This document shows positions 1 to 8,832 of a DNA stretch of 64,000 bases, in pieces. The translations under genes and the position numbers were made by a program. Position 1 is the stretch's first letter. Each line of letters starts with the position of its first letter. This stretch comes from Deltaproteobacteria bacterium (GTDB taxonomy: Bacteria; Desulfobacterota; Syntrophia; Syntrophales; Smithellaceae): positions 256,131 to 320,130 of the forward strand of contig JAKLGV010000001.1 in the NCBI GenBank assembly GCA_022710585.1, in the 5' to 3' direction. The notes under the pieces are model-generated. The model was not told where the DNA came from. It ran no database searches and was given only the letters and a program-made list of their open reading frames with translations.

Positions 1-363
1 GTGCTGACCAAAATAAAAGCATTGGGGGTGCGTCTGGCCATCGACGATTTCGGCACCGGCTATTCTTCGCTGGCCCAGCTGAAAAATTTTCCAATTGATT
101 CCATTAAGGTTGACCGATCCTTCATTCGCAATCTTCCGCAGGACAGGGACAACAAAGCCATCACGGAAGCGATTATCAACATGGGTCGATCCCTGAATCT
201 GACCGTAATCGCCGAAGGCGTGGAAACAAAAGAGCAGGAGAGATTTCTGAGGCGCAAAGTATGCGATGAAATGCAGGGATTCTATTTCAGTAAACCACTC
301 GAACCGGAACAATTCGCCGAACTGCTTCGTCAATACAGCCTTTCACGCAAAAGCGAATCGTAA
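1..363 (+). CDS. EAL-domain c-di-GMP phosphodiesterase, C-terminal part
   Basis: This is the C-terminal half of an EAL domain, the fold that hydrolyses cyclic di-GMP. Visible signature stretches are DDFGTGYSSL, KVDRSFI, AEGVET and QGFYFSKP, in the usual family order. The DDFGTG pair supplies metal-binding aspartates and the Glu of AEGVET is catalytic in the family. The reading frame is open from the first base and the EAL motif itself would lie upstream, so the 5' end and any sensor or GGDEF domains are outside the window. It converges with the minus-strand operon that follows. The domain call is firm; whether the whole protein is active cannot be judged. Confidence 0.93.
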   Translation: MLTKIKALGVRLAIDDFGTGYSSLAQLKNFPIDSIKVDRSFIRNLPQDRDNKAITEAIINMGRSLNLTVIAEGVETKEQERFLRRKVCDEMQGFYFSKPLEPEQFAELLRQYSLSRKSES

Positions 364-406
364 GATCGCGTGCCCGCGCTGATACGCACTTTATGGCGGG
401 CGCCCC

Positions 407-982
407 TCAGCCCAGGCCGAGGCTTTCTTCCAGTGAGGAAATATCCACCGCGCCTCGATCATTCACATTGGTCTTGAATTGCCGGATTCCCTGATACACG
501 GACGGGAAATTGGCGGAGGCGGCCACCGCGCAGGCTTTGATCCGGTCTATTTTTTTGATGTCCGTGGACAGAAAATCAAAAAAACCGGTGATCATCGCTT
601 CCATGATATTGGCGGTGACCAGTTGGGCGCGGCCATCCCCGTAAAGATCAAACGCAAAATCATCCAGGCCGATGCCGTCAACAGTCTGGGCGATGGTATA
701 TGCGGCATTGTAAATTTTATCGTAATTGATTTCGGCCACGCTGCCGAGACCGAACAGGAGCAGCATTTCCGAACCGATGCGGGGCGGAAAAGGTATAATG
801 ATTTTTTCCTCGAACTCGCCCTGAATTCTTTTCTCTTTGATTTCTCTGGAAATGAATCCGTTGAGGCGCCAGTCGATAAAGCCGCAAATTCCACGGGGCG
901 GCCTTTCGTCGGCAAAAATGCCGAGCGCGAGGCATTTATGTCTTGGGAGATCGGGGTTTTCCGTCGAGATGTTGAGTTGCAT
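407..982 (-). CDS. stand-alone leucyl aminopeptidase (M17) N-terminal-like domain
   Basis: A 191-residue protein that resembles only the N-terminal, macro-like domain of M17 leucyl aminopeptidases: an early beta strand, a short GFIDWRLNG segment, then FGLGS and a helical region around YTIAQTV. The catalytic C-terminal metallopeptidase domain is absent, so peptidase activity is not expected. An AAGGATC sequence just before the ATG supports the start. Its first 47 bases overlap the end of nusB, so it is probably the last gene of the rib-nusB operon. Function is unknown; a nucleotide- or ligand-binding role would be a guess from the fold. Confidence 0.6.
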   Translation of the reverse strand: MQLNISTENPDLPRHKCLALGIFADERPPRGICGFIDWRLNGFISREIKEKRIQGEFEEKIIIPFPPRIGSEMLLLFGLGSVAEINYDKIYNAAYTIAQTVDGIGLDDFAFDLYGDGRAQLVTANIMEAMITGFFDFLSTDIKKIDRIKACAVAASANFPSVYQGIRQFKTNVNDRGAVDISSLEESLGLG

Positions 983-1391
983 GATCCTTGTTCAGTTTAA
1001 GATTAAGAGCATCCAGTATACCGTTGATGAACGATCCTGAATTTTCTGAGCCGAAGGTCTTTCCCAGATCAACGGCTTCATTTAAAGTTACTTTGGGGGG
1101 AATATCGTCACAGTAGAGAAATTCAAAGACGGCCATCCGCAAAATACTGATATCCACCCGCGACATCCGTCCCAGCGACCAGTTATCGGAGCACTCGGCA
1201 ATCAGTTGATCCAGTTCGTCTTTATGTTCACACGTGCCCTGCACCAGCAAAGAGGCAAAATCTTTCGCGGACTGCGGTGCGCTGAAATTTCCCCAGAAAA
1301 GATCCAGAGCGTCCCGCGCATCGATATCCACAAAATTAAGACCGTAAAGAACCTGTAAGGCGACTTCTCTTGCCTTTCTTCGTCCGCGCAT
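936..1391 (-). CDS. nusB: transcription antitermination factor NusB
   Basis: NusB pairs with S10 (NusE) to load the boxA antitermination complex on rRNA transcripts. The 151-residue sequence starts with the typical arginine-rich RRKAREVALQVLYG segment and carries the conserved NWSLGRMSRVD and ILRMAVFEFLY stretches and the C-terminal NEAVDLGKTFG/FINGILD motifs. Length is close to the family's usual 140-150. It lies downstream of ribH in the order ribBA-ribH-nusB, common in proteobacteria, with an 84-bp gap. Its C-terminus runs on past the normal end (to about residue 151) and overlaps the next gene. Confidence 0.97.
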   Translation of the reverse strand: MRGRRKAREVALQVLYGLNFVDIDARDALDLFWGNFSAPQSAKDFASLLVQGTCEHKDELDQLIAECSDNWSLGRMSRVDISILRMAVFEFLYCDDIPPKVTLNEAVDLGKTFGSENSGSFINGILDALNLKLNKDHATQHLDGKPRSPKT

Positions 1392-1475
1392 GAATTACAA
1401 AACCTCAAAGAACAATGTTCAGGATCACCGTATGTATCAATCGTCCTGAAACGATAAGACTGTCGCGAAGAGAAA

Positions 1476-1940
1476 TTAAATCTTCTTGAACAGATCCACC
1501 ATTTCAATTGCCGTCATCGCCGCGTCAGCGCCTTTATTGCCCGATTTCGTGCCCGCGCGCTCAATGGCCTGTTCGATCGTGTCCGTGGTCAGCACACCGA
1601 AAACAACCGGCACTTCCGTTTCCAATCCCACCACGGCAATCCCCTTGGATACTTCAGCGCTGATGTATTCGAAATGGGGGGTGGCGCCGCGAATAATAGC
1701 GCCCAGACAGATGACCGCATCGTAACGGCCGCTTTTGGCGACTTTCTTCGCCGTCAGAGGCAATTCAAACGATCCCGGAACTTTATAAATGACCATATCT
1801 TTTTCATCAGCGCCGGCTCTTACTAAAGCGTCAACCGCCCCTTCAATCAACCTGCCGCAAATAAAATCGTTGAAACGGCTGGCGACGATGCCAAATTTCA
1901 TTCCCTTGGCAACTATTTTTCCTTCCATTATTTTCGGCAT
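1476..1940 (-). CDS. ribH: 6,7-dimethyl-8-ribityllumazine synthase
   Basis: Catalyses the penultimate riboflavin step, condensing ribitylaminouracil with dihydroxybutanone phosphate. Conserved features are the N-terminal GIVASRFND strand, the PGSFELP substrate loop, [13 protein letters not shown] with the catalytic histidine, and the [21 protein letters not shown] phosphate-binding region. Length is about 154 residues, normal for the family. An in-frame ATG lies 12 bases further upstream, but the AAGGATGG ahead of the chosen ATG at 1940 fits a ribosome-binding site for this start. It lies between ribBA and nusB. A short dispersed inverted repeat sits in the gap upstream. Confidence 0.96.
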   Translation of the reverse strand: MPKIMEGKIVAKGMKFGIVASRFNDFICGRLIEGAVDALVRAGADEKDMVIYKVPGSFELPLTAKKVAKSGRYDAVICLGAIIRGATPHFEYISAEVSKGIAVVGLETEVPVVFGVLTTDTIEQAIERAGTKSGNKGADAAMTAIEMVDLFKKI

Positions 1941-2010
1941 AGTTTTTACCATCCTTATGTTTTTTAGAATCCTCTTAAATTCCTATACTCGTTCATCGAC
2001 GCAAAAACAA

Positions 2011-2039
2011 CTGGATTCCCGCCTGCGCGGGAATGACAG
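2011..2039. repeat. dispersed hairpin repeat, copy 1
   Basis: The sequence ATTCCCGC-CTGC-GCGGGAAT is a perfect 8-bp stem lying in the gap between ribBA and ribH. A second copy in inverted orientation, with one loop change, lies at 22313-22337. Short hairpins of this type occur in many proteobacterial genomes as dispersed intergenic repeats. Here it falls inside an operon, where it could affect mRNA stability or processing, which is inference. Confidence 0.75.
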
Positions 2040-2053
2040 TGGCGGTCCATATT

Positions 2054-3256
2054 TTATATTTTCAAAAGATGTCCCATTTTCTTCTTTTTGGTTTTCATGT
2101 AATGGATATTGCTCTCGTTGGGATCTATTTCGATCGGTACACGCTGGGTCACCTTGATGCCGTATCCTTCCAGACCGACAATCTTTTTGGGGTTGTTGGT
2201 CAGAAGACGCATCTTGCGCACGCCCAGGTCAGCGAGAATCTGCGCACCGATTCCGTAGTCCCGCAAGTCCGGTTTAAATCCCAGAGCGATATTGGCCTCC
2301 ACCGTATCCTTGCCTTCTTCCTGCAGGGCGTAGGCCTTGATTTTATTGACGAGGCCGATGCCCCGCCCTTCCTGACGCATGTAAACAATCACGCCCTTGC
2401 CTTCTTTGCCCACCATCGTCATCGCGTGGTGGAGCTGATCGCCGCAATCACATCTCCGGGAGCCGAAAAGATCTCCCGTGAGACATTCCGAATGCACCCG
2501 GACCAGGACATCATCGTCTTCTTGAATATCACCTTTCACCAGCGCGATGTGCTGCCAGTCGTCCACATCATCTTCGTAAACGATCATTTTAAAATCACCG
2601 CCGTAGCAGGTCGGGATGTTCGCCTCCGCCATGCGCCGGATGAGCGATTCGTTCTGCATGCGGTAATCGATAAGATCGGCGATGGTCACGATTTTCAAAT
2701 GGTGCTCCCGGGCGAACACTTCCAGATCCGGCATTCTGGCCATCGTCCCGTCATCTTTCATAATCTCGCAAATCACACCCGCCGGCGTCAGACCGGCCAG
2801 ACGGCATAAATCCACCGAACCTTCCGTCTGTCCCGTACGCACCAGAACACCGCCCCGCTTGGCGCGGATGGGAAATATATGGCCGGGGCTGACCAGATCA
2901 TCCGGCTTGGCCTGGGGGTTGACGGCGGCCTGAATGGTGGTTGCCCTGTCGGCTGCCGAAATGCCCGTGGTTACGCCATGACGAGCTTCAATGGAAATGG
3001 TGAAGGCTGTGCCGAAACGCGCCTGATTGTCCTGAACCATCTGCTTGAGATGCAGTTTATCGGCCATGTCTTCATTCAGCGTCAGACAGATCAAACCGCG
3101 TCCATAACGGGCCATGAAATTGATGGTCTTGGCCGTGGCAAACTGCGCCGCCATACACAGATCGCCTTCGTTTTCGCGGTCTTCATCATCGACGAGAATA
3201 ATCATTTTCCCGTTTTTGATGTCTTCAATTGCTTCTTCAATGGTACTGATTGTCAT
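2054..3256 (-). CDS. ribBA: bifunctional DHBP synthase / GTP cyclohydrolase II
   Basis: Makes both riboflavin precursors. Residues 1 to about 200 are 3,4-dihydroxy-2-butanone-4-phosphate synthase ([10 protein letters not shown] and [11 protein letters not shown] motifs). The second half is GTP cyclohydrolase II, with [18 protein letters not shown] giving the zinc cysteines and RQEGRGIGL the GTP-binding loop. Both halves look complete, so both activities are expected. A GTG at 3265 is an alternative start, but it sits almost on the AAGGAAA sequence, so the ATG at 3256 is preferred. It is flanked by ribE and ribH. No FMN riboswitch was recognised upstream. Confidence 0.96.
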   Translation of the reverse strand: MTISTIEEAIEDIKNGKMIILVDDEDRENEGDLCMAAQFATAKTINFMARYGRGLICLTLNEDMADKLHLKQMVQDNQARFGTAFTISIEARHGVTTGISAADRATTIQAAVNPQAKPDDLVSPGHIFPIRAKRGGVLVRTGQTEGSVDLCRLAGLTPAGVICEIMKDDGTMARMPDLEVFAREHHLKIVTIADLIDYRMQNESLIRRMAEANIPTCYGGDFKMIVYEDDVDDWQHIALVKGDIQEDDDVLVRVHSECLTGDLFGSRRCDCGDQLHHAMTMVGKEGKGVIVYMRQEGRGIGLVNKIKAYALQEEGKDTVEANIALGFKPDLRDYGIGAQILADLGVRKMRLLTNNPKKIVGLEGYGIKVTQRVPIEIDPNESNIHYMKTKKKKMGHLLKI

Positions 3257-3274
3257 TTTTTTCACTTTCCTTGC

Positions 3275-3907
3275 TTATGCAAAACCATGCTTCGCCAGAA
3301 AATCCCGATCGATGCCCTGTTTGGTCTGCATTAATTTTTCAACATACTTGCCTAAAATATCCGTTTCAATATTGACCGGATCGCCTTCTTTCTTCAGCGG
3401 CAGCGTCGTATTGGCCGCTGTGTGGGGAATGATATTAACATAAAACCTGCTTTTTTCAAGCTTGTTTACCGTCAGACTGATGCCGTCGATGGCCACCGAT
3501 CCCTTCTCCACGATATAGCGGGCAATGTCGTCGTTCATTTCAATGGCCAGAATAAGCGATCCCGATTTTTGCGTCTGCGAGAGAATCCTGCCGGTCGCGT
3601 CCACGTGCCCCAGGACAAAATGCCCTCCTACAAATCCTCCGACGCGCAGGGATTTTTCCAGATTCACTTGATGACCGGCCTTTAATAACTTGAGGGTTGT
3701 CCGGGAAAGCGTCTCGGCGGAAACATCCGCCTGAAAAGTATTTTTATCTTTGGCGGTCACGGTCAGGCAGGCGCCGTTTACGGCAATGCTGTCGCCCAGA
3801 GCAGCTTCTTCGAGGTTAATGCCGGCTTCAATTTCCAGAACGGCGTCGGCGCCCTTCATGGTCAGCCGCTTGACCCTGCCCAATCCTTCCACAATTCCGG
3901 TAAACAT
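3275..3907 (-). CDS. ribE: riboflavin synthase alpha chain
   Basis: Final enzyme of riboflavin synthesis: dismutates two molecules of lumazine into riboflavin and ribitylaminouracil. The 210-residue protein begins with the hallmark MFTGIVEGLG and shows two lumazine-binding repeats: GDSIAVNGACLTV in the first half and KGSVAIDGISLTVN in the second. The order here is nrdR-ribE-ribBA-ribH. ribD, the deaminase/reductase often found just upstream of ribE, is not present in the window. Confidence 0.96.
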   Translation of the reverse strand: MFTGIVEGLGRVKRLTMKGADAVLEIEAGINLEEAALGDSIAVNGACLTVTAKDKNTFQADVSAETLSRTTLKLLKAGHQVNLEKSLRVGGFVGGHFVLGHVDATGRILSQTQKSGSLILAIEMNDDIARYIVEKGSVAIDGISLTVNKLEKSRFYVNIIPHTAANTTLPLKKEGDPVNIETDILGKYVEKLMQTKQGIDRDFLAKHGFA

Positions 3908-3909
3908 AA

Positions 3910-4371
3910 TTATTTTTTACCTTTATTGAGCAAATCTTTCAGTTCGGACATGAACTCGCCGACATCGCGAAACTGACGGTAAACGGAAGCGAAGCGGACA
4001 TAGGCAACCCCATCGATCTTCTTCAATTCTTTCATGATATTTTCGCCGATGATTGTGGAAGAGATTTCCTCCGCCTGCATTTCCTGGCAGGCCTGCTCAA
4101 CATTATCAATCAGTTGATCGATGACATCCATACTGATCTGTCGCTTCTCGCAGGCTTTTTTGACACCGGTCAGGATTTTCTGGCGATCAAACTGTTCGCG
4201 GCGGCCGTCTTTTTTCACGACCATGGGAAGCACTTCTTCGACGTATTCATAGGTCGTAAAGCGTTTGGAACATCCCAGACATTCACGACGGCGACGCACC
4301 GCCTTGCCTTCCTTGCTGATGCGTGAATCAATCACTTTGTTTTCCGAGTGACCGCAAAACGGACATTTCAT
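3910..4371 (-). CDS. nrdR: transcriptional repressor NrdR
   Basis: Represses ribonucleotide reductase genes in response to ATP/dATP. The N-terminal zinc ribbon is clear ([17 protein letters not shown], then [15 protein letters not shown]), followed by the ATP-cone domain ([16 protein letters not shown]). About 153 residues, the family norm. The frame is open a few codons further upstream, but the ATG at 4371 gives the usual MKCPFC N-terminus and follows a GGGGA sequence at good spacing. It ends two bases before ribE. Confidence 0.97.
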   Translation of the reverse strand: MKCPFCGHSENKVIDSRISKEGKAVRRRRECLGCSKRFTTYEYVEEVLPMVVKKDGRREQFDRQKILTGVKKACEKRQISMDVIDQLIDNVEQACQEMQAEEISSTIIGENIMKELKKIDGVAYVRFASVYRQFRDVGEFMSELKDLLNKGKK

Positions 4372-4390
4372 GATTTTCAATCCCCGGGTT

Positions 4391-4873
4391 TTATAATTGC
4401 TCGACCTGGATGCCGGATTCCTTCAGCATGTCGGTGGCCAGTTTATCATCATAGCTGTCGCGAATGACGATCCGGGTCACGCCGGCATTAATAATCATTT
4501 TAGCGCAGATCACGCATGGATGATTCGTACAGTAAAGCGTTGAACCTTTGGTGCTGACGCCGTGGAGCGCGGCCTGAATAATCGCGTTTTGCTCCGCGTG
4601 CAGACCGCGGCATAGTTCATGCCGTTCGCCGGAAGGAACTTTCAACTGTTCACGCAGACAGCCGATATCCAGACAGTGCTGCAGCTTCGACGGAGCGCCG
4701 TTGTAGCCGGTAGCCAGAATTCTGGAATCACGCACCAGTCCGGCCCCCACCGAGCGGCGACAGCAGGTGCTGCGTCTCGAAACAAGATCGACAATGTCCA
4801 GGAAATAACTGTCCCAATCCGGTCTTGTTTTCTTTTTTTCCGGCGCACCGGCCGCGGATTTTTTTTGAACCAT
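4391..4873 (-). CDS. dCMP/cytidine deaminase family protein (ComEB-like)
   Basis: Zinc-dependent deaminase, most like deoxycytidylate deaminase, which supplies dUMP for thymidylate synthesis. The zinc site is visible as HAEQNAI and PCVICAKMI (HAE plus PCxxC). The N-terminal segment [15 protein letters not shown] also matches dCMP deaminases. About 160 residues. Its start overlaps the end of glyA, and nrdR follows, an arrangement common in Deltaproteobacteria. The enzyme class is firm; dCMP as the exact substrate is inferred from family and position. Confidence 0.9.
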   Translation of the reverse strand: MVQKKSAAGAPEKKKTRPDWDSYFLDIVDLVSRRSTCCRRSVGAGLVRDSRILATGYNGAPSKLQHCLDIGCLREQLKVPSGERHELCRGLHAEQNAIIQAALHGVSTKGSTLYCTNHPCVICAKMIINAGVTRIVIRDSYDDKLATDMLKESGIQVEQL

Positions 4874-6120
4874 TATTTTATTCTGCCCTGATAAAGCGGA
4901 AACTGATCACAAAGTTTCTTCACCTGCCCGGCGACAACATTAATTTTCTGCTCGTTGTTGATATTCTTTACAACATCAGCAATGTAAGAGGCGATCAAGC
5001 GCATCTCGTTTTCTTTCATGCCCCGTGTGGTGACGGCGGGCGTACCGACCCGGATGCCGCTGGTGACCTGCGGGCCTTTGGTGTCAAAGGGAATGCCGTT
5101 CTTGTTGACCGTAATACAGGCGCGGTCAAGCGCTTCCTGCGCGTCCTTGCCGCTCACATCCTTGTCGGTCAGATCAACCAACATCAGGTGATTGTCGGTT
5201 CCGCCGGAAACCAGACGGAATCCCTGATTCTTCAATTCATCCGCCATGGCCTGAGCGTTTTTGACGATCTGCTGCTGATAGGCCTTGAACTCCGGCTGGA
5301 GCGCTTCCTTGAAAGCCACCGCCTTGGCCGCGATCACATGCATCAACGGGCCGCCCTGCATACCGGGAAAAACCCTGCTGTTGAGTGTTTTGGCGTAGGC
5401 TTCCTTGCACATCACCACGCCGCCGCGCGGACCGCGTAGCGTCTTATGTGTTGTGGTCGTGACAAATTCGCAAACCGGAACCGGCGAAGGATGCAGTCCC
5501 GTGCAAACCAGACCGGCAATGTGCGCGATGTCCGCCATAATGACGGCGCCGGTTTCATCGGCGATCTTGCGGAATTTTTCAAAATCAATCGTCCGCGGAT
5601 AAGCGCTGGCGCCGACGATGATCATCTTCGGTTTGTGTTCTTTGGCCAGTTTTTCAACTTCATCGAAATCGATCGTTTCCGTTTCCTTGCTGACGCCGTA
5701 GGGAACGATTTTATAAAACTTGCCGGAGAAGTTGGCAGGACTGCCGTGGGACAGATGTCCGCCGTGGGACAGATTCATGCCCAGAATCGTATCGCCCGGC
5801 TGCGCGACGGCAAAATAGACCGCCATGTTCGCCTGCGTTCCCGAATGCGGCTGAACGTTGACATGGTCGCATCCGAAAAGTTTCTTGCAGCGCTCAATGG
5901 CGAGACTTTCCACGATATCCACGTATTCGCAGCCGCCATAGTAGCGTTTTCCCGGATAACCTTCCGCGTATTTATTGGTCATGACGCAGCCCTGCGCTTC
6001 CAGGACGGCTTCGCTGACAAAATTTTCCGAAGCGATGAGCTCTATTTTTCCGGCTTGACGGCGCGTTTCCAGATCAATGGCCTGGCTGACTTCCAAATCG
6101 ACTTTTTCTAAAAAAGACAT
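4873..6120 (-). CDS. glyA: serine hydroxymethyltransferase
   Basis: PLP enzyme that interconverts serine and glycine with tetrahydrofolate, the main source of one-carbon units. The 415-residue sequence has the PLP-lysine motif [14 protein letters not shown], the N-terminal [10 protein letters not shown] motif and [17 protein letters not shown]. It has full length for the family. An AAGGAGA ribosome-binding site precedes the ATG. It lies between fabF and the dCMP deaminase gene in the long minus-strand operon. Confidence 0.98.
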   Translation of the reverse strand: MSFLEKVDLEVSQAIDLETRRQAGKIELIASENFVSEAVLEAQGCVMTNKYAEGYPGKRYYGGCEYVDIVESLAIERCKKLFGCDHVNVQPHSGTQANMAVYFAVAQPGDTILGMNLSHGGHLSHGSPANFSGKFYKIVPYGVSKETETIDFDEVEKLAKEHKPKMIIVGASAYPRTIDFEKFRKIADETGAVIMADIAHIAGLVCTGLHPSPVPVCEFVTTTTHKTLRGPRGGVVMCKEAYAKTLNSRVFPGMQGGPLMHVIAAKAVAFKEALQPEFKAYQQQIVKNAQAMADELKNQGFRLVSGGTDNHLMLVDLTDKDVSGKDAQEALDRACITVNKNGIPFDTKGPQVTSGIRVGTPAVTTRGMKENEMRLIASYIADVVKNINNEQKINVVAGQVKKLCDQFPLYQGRIK

Positions 6121-6165
6121 GAAAAATACTTTCTCCTTCTTTTGTTTTTTATAAAGACTGCTTCC

Positions 6166-7413
6166 TCAAGGGATGCATTTTTTAAACAGCAAGACAGCGT
6201 TGACGCCACCGAAACCGAACGTGTTGGACATCGCCGCGTTGATGGCTTTTTGACGCGCCACTTTAGGCACATAGTCCAGGTCACATTCTTCACCGGGATG
6301 GTCCAGGTTAACGGTCGGCGGAATGATGCCTTCCTGGATCGCCTTCACAGCGAAAATGGCCTCCGCGCCTCCTGTTCCCCCCAGCATATGCCCGGTCATG
6401 GACTTGGTGGAGCTCACCATTAATTTTTGAGCATGCTCGCCGAAGAGAGATTTGATGGCCTGCGTTTCATATAAATCATTGAGCGGCGTTGAGGTGCCGT
6501 GAGCGTTGATGTAATCGATGTCTTCCGGCTTCAGACCGGCATCCTGGATCGCCAGTTTCATGCTGCGGGCGGCGCCCTCATGTCCCGGCGGTGGGGCAGC
6601 CATATGATAAGCGTCGGAGGTGCAGCCGTAACCGGCAAGCTCCGCGTAAATATGAGCGCCTCTATTCAGTGCAAAAGATAATTCTTCAAGGACAACGATT
6701 CCGCATCCCTCGCCGATGATAAAGCCGTCGCGATCCCTATCAAACGGACGGCTTGCTCTTTGCGGTTCATCATTTTTAACCGAAAGCGCGCGCATCGAAC
6801 CGAAGCCGCCCACGGCCAGAGGCGTCACCGCAGCTTCCGTGCCGCCGGTAAGCATCACATCGGCGTCTCCGTAAGCAATGGTTTTGTAGGCGTCACCGAT
6901 GGCCGATGTTCCCGATGCGCAGGCGGTAACGGCGCAATTGATGGGCCCTTTGGCGCCGAATCGGATGGAAACGTGCCCGGCGGCCAGATTGGCGAGAATC
7001 GCCGGAACAGCAAAGGGGGATATTTTGCGGGGACCGCCTTCCAGCAGACTTTTAAATTCGTCTTCCAGCGTGGCCAGTCCGCCAATGGCAGAACCGACGA
7101 TCACACCGGTTCGCTCGGAAAATTCAGATGTAATGGTCAGTTTCGCGTCGGCCATCGCCATTTCCGCGGCAGCCAGAGCGTAAAGGATGAAGTCATCGTA
7201 GCGGCGGACTTCCTGTTTGCTCACATATTGAAGGGGATCGAAATTTTTTATTTCACCGGCAATTCTGGTTTTGTAAGCGCTGCTGTCGAATTTGGTAATC
7301 GGGCCGATGCCTGACTTGCCCGCAACGGCGTTTTCCCACGATTCATGGACTGAATTTCCCAGGGGGGTTAAGGCACCGAGACCTGTTACAACAACGCGCC
7401 TTTTCATTGGCAA
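6166..7413 (-). CDS. fabF: beta-ketoacyl-ACP synthase II
   Basis: Elongating condensing enzyme of type II fatty acid synthesis. The Cys-His-His triad is visible: [13 protein letters not shown] carries the nucleophile, [11 protein letters not shown] and [11 protein letters not shown] the two histidines. The N-terminus [16 protein letters not shown] and C-terminus [11 protein letters not shown] are typical. Its 415 residues match the family. It follows acpP by 16 bases with an AAGGA site, and glyA follows. Confidence 0.97.
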   Translation of the reverse strand: MPMKRRVVVTGLGALTPLGNSVHESWENAVAGKSGIGPITKFDSSAYKTRIAGEIKNFDPLQYVSKQEVRRYDDFILYALAAAEMAMADAKLTITSEFSERTGVIVGSAIGGLATLEDEFKSLLEGGPRKISPFAVPAILANLAAGHVSIRFGAKGPINCAVTACASGTSAIGDAYKTIAYGDADVMLTGGTEAAVTPLAVGGFGSMRALSVKNDEPQRASRPFDRDRDGFIIGEGCGIVVLEELSFALNRGAHIYAELAGYGCTSDAYHMAAPPPGHEGAARSMKLAIQDAGLKPEDIDYINAHGTSTPLNDLYETQAIKSLFGEHAQKLMVSSTKSMTGHMLGGTGGAEAIFAVKAIQEGIIPPTVNLDHPGEECDLDYVPKVARQKAINAAMSNTFGFGGVNAVLLFKKCIP

Positions 7414-7429
7414 AAATCCTTAAGGCGTT

Positions 7430-7666
7430 CTATTGAACACCTTTCTGTCTGAGGAAATCAACGACATCCTGAATCGTTGCAATTTTTTCCAGTTCTTCAT
7501 CCGCGATCTCGATATCAAAGGCTTCTTCCATTTCCATCAGAAGCTCGACGATATCCAGAGAATCCGCTCCTAAATCATTAATAAAAGATGCTTCCAGAGC
7601 ACATTCTTCCCTGGTGACATCCAGTTGCTCCATAACAATTTGAATGACTTTTTCTTCTAACGTCAT
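7430..7666 (-). CDS. acpP: acyl carrier protein
   Basis: Small acidic carrier (78 residues) whose serine in the motif [15 protein letters not shown] receives 4'-phosphopantetheine. The frame continues five codons upstream, but the ATG at 7666 gives the standard MTLEEKV N-terminus and sits behind a strong GGGGAGG site. It precedes fabF. The usual upstream neighbours (plsX, fabH, fabD, fabG) are absent; rpmF lies 164 bases upstream instead. Confidence 0.97.
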   Translation of the reverse strand: MTLEEKVIQIVMEQLDVTREECALEASFINDLGADSLDIVELLMEMEEAFDIEIADEELEKIATIQDVVDFLRQKGVQ

Positions 7667-7845
7667 GAAATTCCTCCCCAAATCATTCGTTGTCCTGAAA
7701 GTCAGAACAATCGCCGTCTATTTTTTTGATACAGACAACTTTTTTAACGGCTGATTGATATCCGATCACATGGAAGATATTCCGCCTTACCAGCGATGAA
7801 TACAACAAGCCTTGCCCGTTGGATTAATATGATCTCCAGAATGCG

Positions 7846-8031
7846 CTAGTCATTCTTTTCCGCTTTTCTGTATTCTCTGCCCCTGTACGTTTCACACGTC
7901 GGGCAAACGCGATGAGGCATCTTGGGCTCATTGCACTGCGGGCACACGGCCATAGAAGGCGATTTCAAGAAATCGTTTGCCCTTCTCTGATTGCGTCTGG
8001 TTCTCGAATGTCTCTTTACTGGATTTGGCAT
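7846..8031 (-). CDS. rpmF: 50S ribosomal protein L32
   Basis: Sixty-one residues with the zinc-ribbon pattern CPQCNEPKMPHRVCPTC and the basic N-terminus MPNPVKRHSRTRR, both typical of L32. A GAGGATAATTTT leader precedes the ATG. It directly follows the DUF177/YceD gene, the pairing found in most bacteria. The gap to acpP (7682-7845, 164 bases) shows no gene and no recognisable remnant. Confidence 0.97.
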   Translation of the reverse strand: MPNPVKRHSRTRRNQRRANDFLKSPSMAVCPQCNEPKMPHRVCPTCETYRGREYRKAEKND

Positions 8032-8051
8032 AAAATTATCCTCTTCTATAT

Positions 8052-8594
8052 TTATTTTTTTATTACAAAATTTTTCAATACGCCCAACCGGCTATCCAAC
8101 GATTCTGTTGTGCAATCGCAGGCTGACGTATTCAAATTGGCGCCGCATTGCTGACACAGGCCTTTGCATTCCTCCCGGCAAAGCACTTTAATCGGTATCT
8201 GCAAAATGATCTGCTCACAGATAATCGTTGTCAAATCAATAAAATCGCCCTGATAATAGCTGATCTCCAGCTCCTCCGGTCTCAGTTCCAGCTCTCCGGC
8301 TGTCTCGGCTTTGGCCGGAACCAGCGTGTAAGCGAAATCACTGCCGATGGTCAGCTTCGTGTCTTCCAGGCAACGGCTGCAGCAAATATCAATGAACGCG
8401 GAAAAAGTGCCCTTGATAAAGATAGTTCCTGAAGATTTGGTGATCAGACAGTCGACATCCACCTTATCCAGATAAAAATCGGGAACTTCCACTGCCTGAA
8501 AACAGCTCTTAAACCAGGCATCTCCTTCTGAAAAAGTGAAGCGCTGACCGTCTTCCGGAATCAAAAACACGTTAATTTTCAAAGAATTAGCCAT
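8052..8594 (-). CDS. DUF177/YceD family protein
   Basis: A 180-residue member of the YceD family, linked to 23S rRNA processing and ribosome assembly and almost always encoded next to rpmF, as here. It has the expected cysteine pattern: CCSRC in the middle and CREECKGLCQQCG near the C-terminus, a likely metal site. The last part, NTSACDC...SLDSRLGVL, is also typical. It is the first gene of the minus-strand operon and faces gltX across a divergent promoter region. Confidence 0.88.
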   Translation of the reverse strand: MANSLKINVFLIPEDGQRFTFSEGDAWFKSCFQAVEVPDFYLDKVDVDCLITKSSGTIFIKGTFSAFIDICCSRCLEDTKLTIGSDFAYTLVPAKAETAGELELRPEELEISYYQGDFIDLTTIICEQIILQIPIKVLCREECKGLCQQCGANLNTSACDCTTESLDSRLGVLKNFVIKK

Positions 8595-8646
8595 ATAAAG
8601 CCTGCTGCCCGAAAATGCCGGTTACCTATATTAACCTGTGAACTAA

Positions 8647-8676
8647 ATTATAAAATTGAAGTGTTGTCAAGCACAA
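8647..8676 (-). promoter_or_regulatory. putative sigma-70 promoter for the yceD-rpmF-acpP operon
   Basis: Read on the minus strand, TTGTGC (8676-8671) and a perfect TATAAT (8652-8647) are separated by 18 bases, about 50 bases before the DUF177 start codon. A TTGACA hexamer also lies in the spacer but is too close to this -10. Consensus match only; no expression evidence. Confidence 0.5.
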
Positions 8677-8777
8677 TTTGCATACGATGATTTCATATTA
8701 AGCAATGAATTTTTATTTGTTTTTTGACCGGCCACCCAATTTTCACCGGCCTGCGGACCCATAAATATTCAAGACAC

Positions 8778-8807
8778 TTGACAAAATCACCTGATCCGCC
8801 CTATAAG
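8778..8807 (+). promoter_or_regulatory. putative sigma-70 promoter for gltX
   Basis: TTGACA (8778-8783) and TATAAG (8802-8807) with an 18-base spacer lie 25 bases before the gltX start codon. Both hexamers are close to consensus. This leaves a very short leader. Confidence 0.6.
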
Positions 8808-8832
8808 GCTACAAAAAATAAAGGGAAAAATC

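Noticed and set aside
2033..2809. 258-codon plus-strand frame opposite ribBA
   Set aside because: Antisense shadow of a coding gene with strong family motifs on the other strand.
3908..4400. FMN riboswitch in the riboflavin genes
   Set aside because: The gaps around ribE and ribBA are too short and contain no matching sequence.
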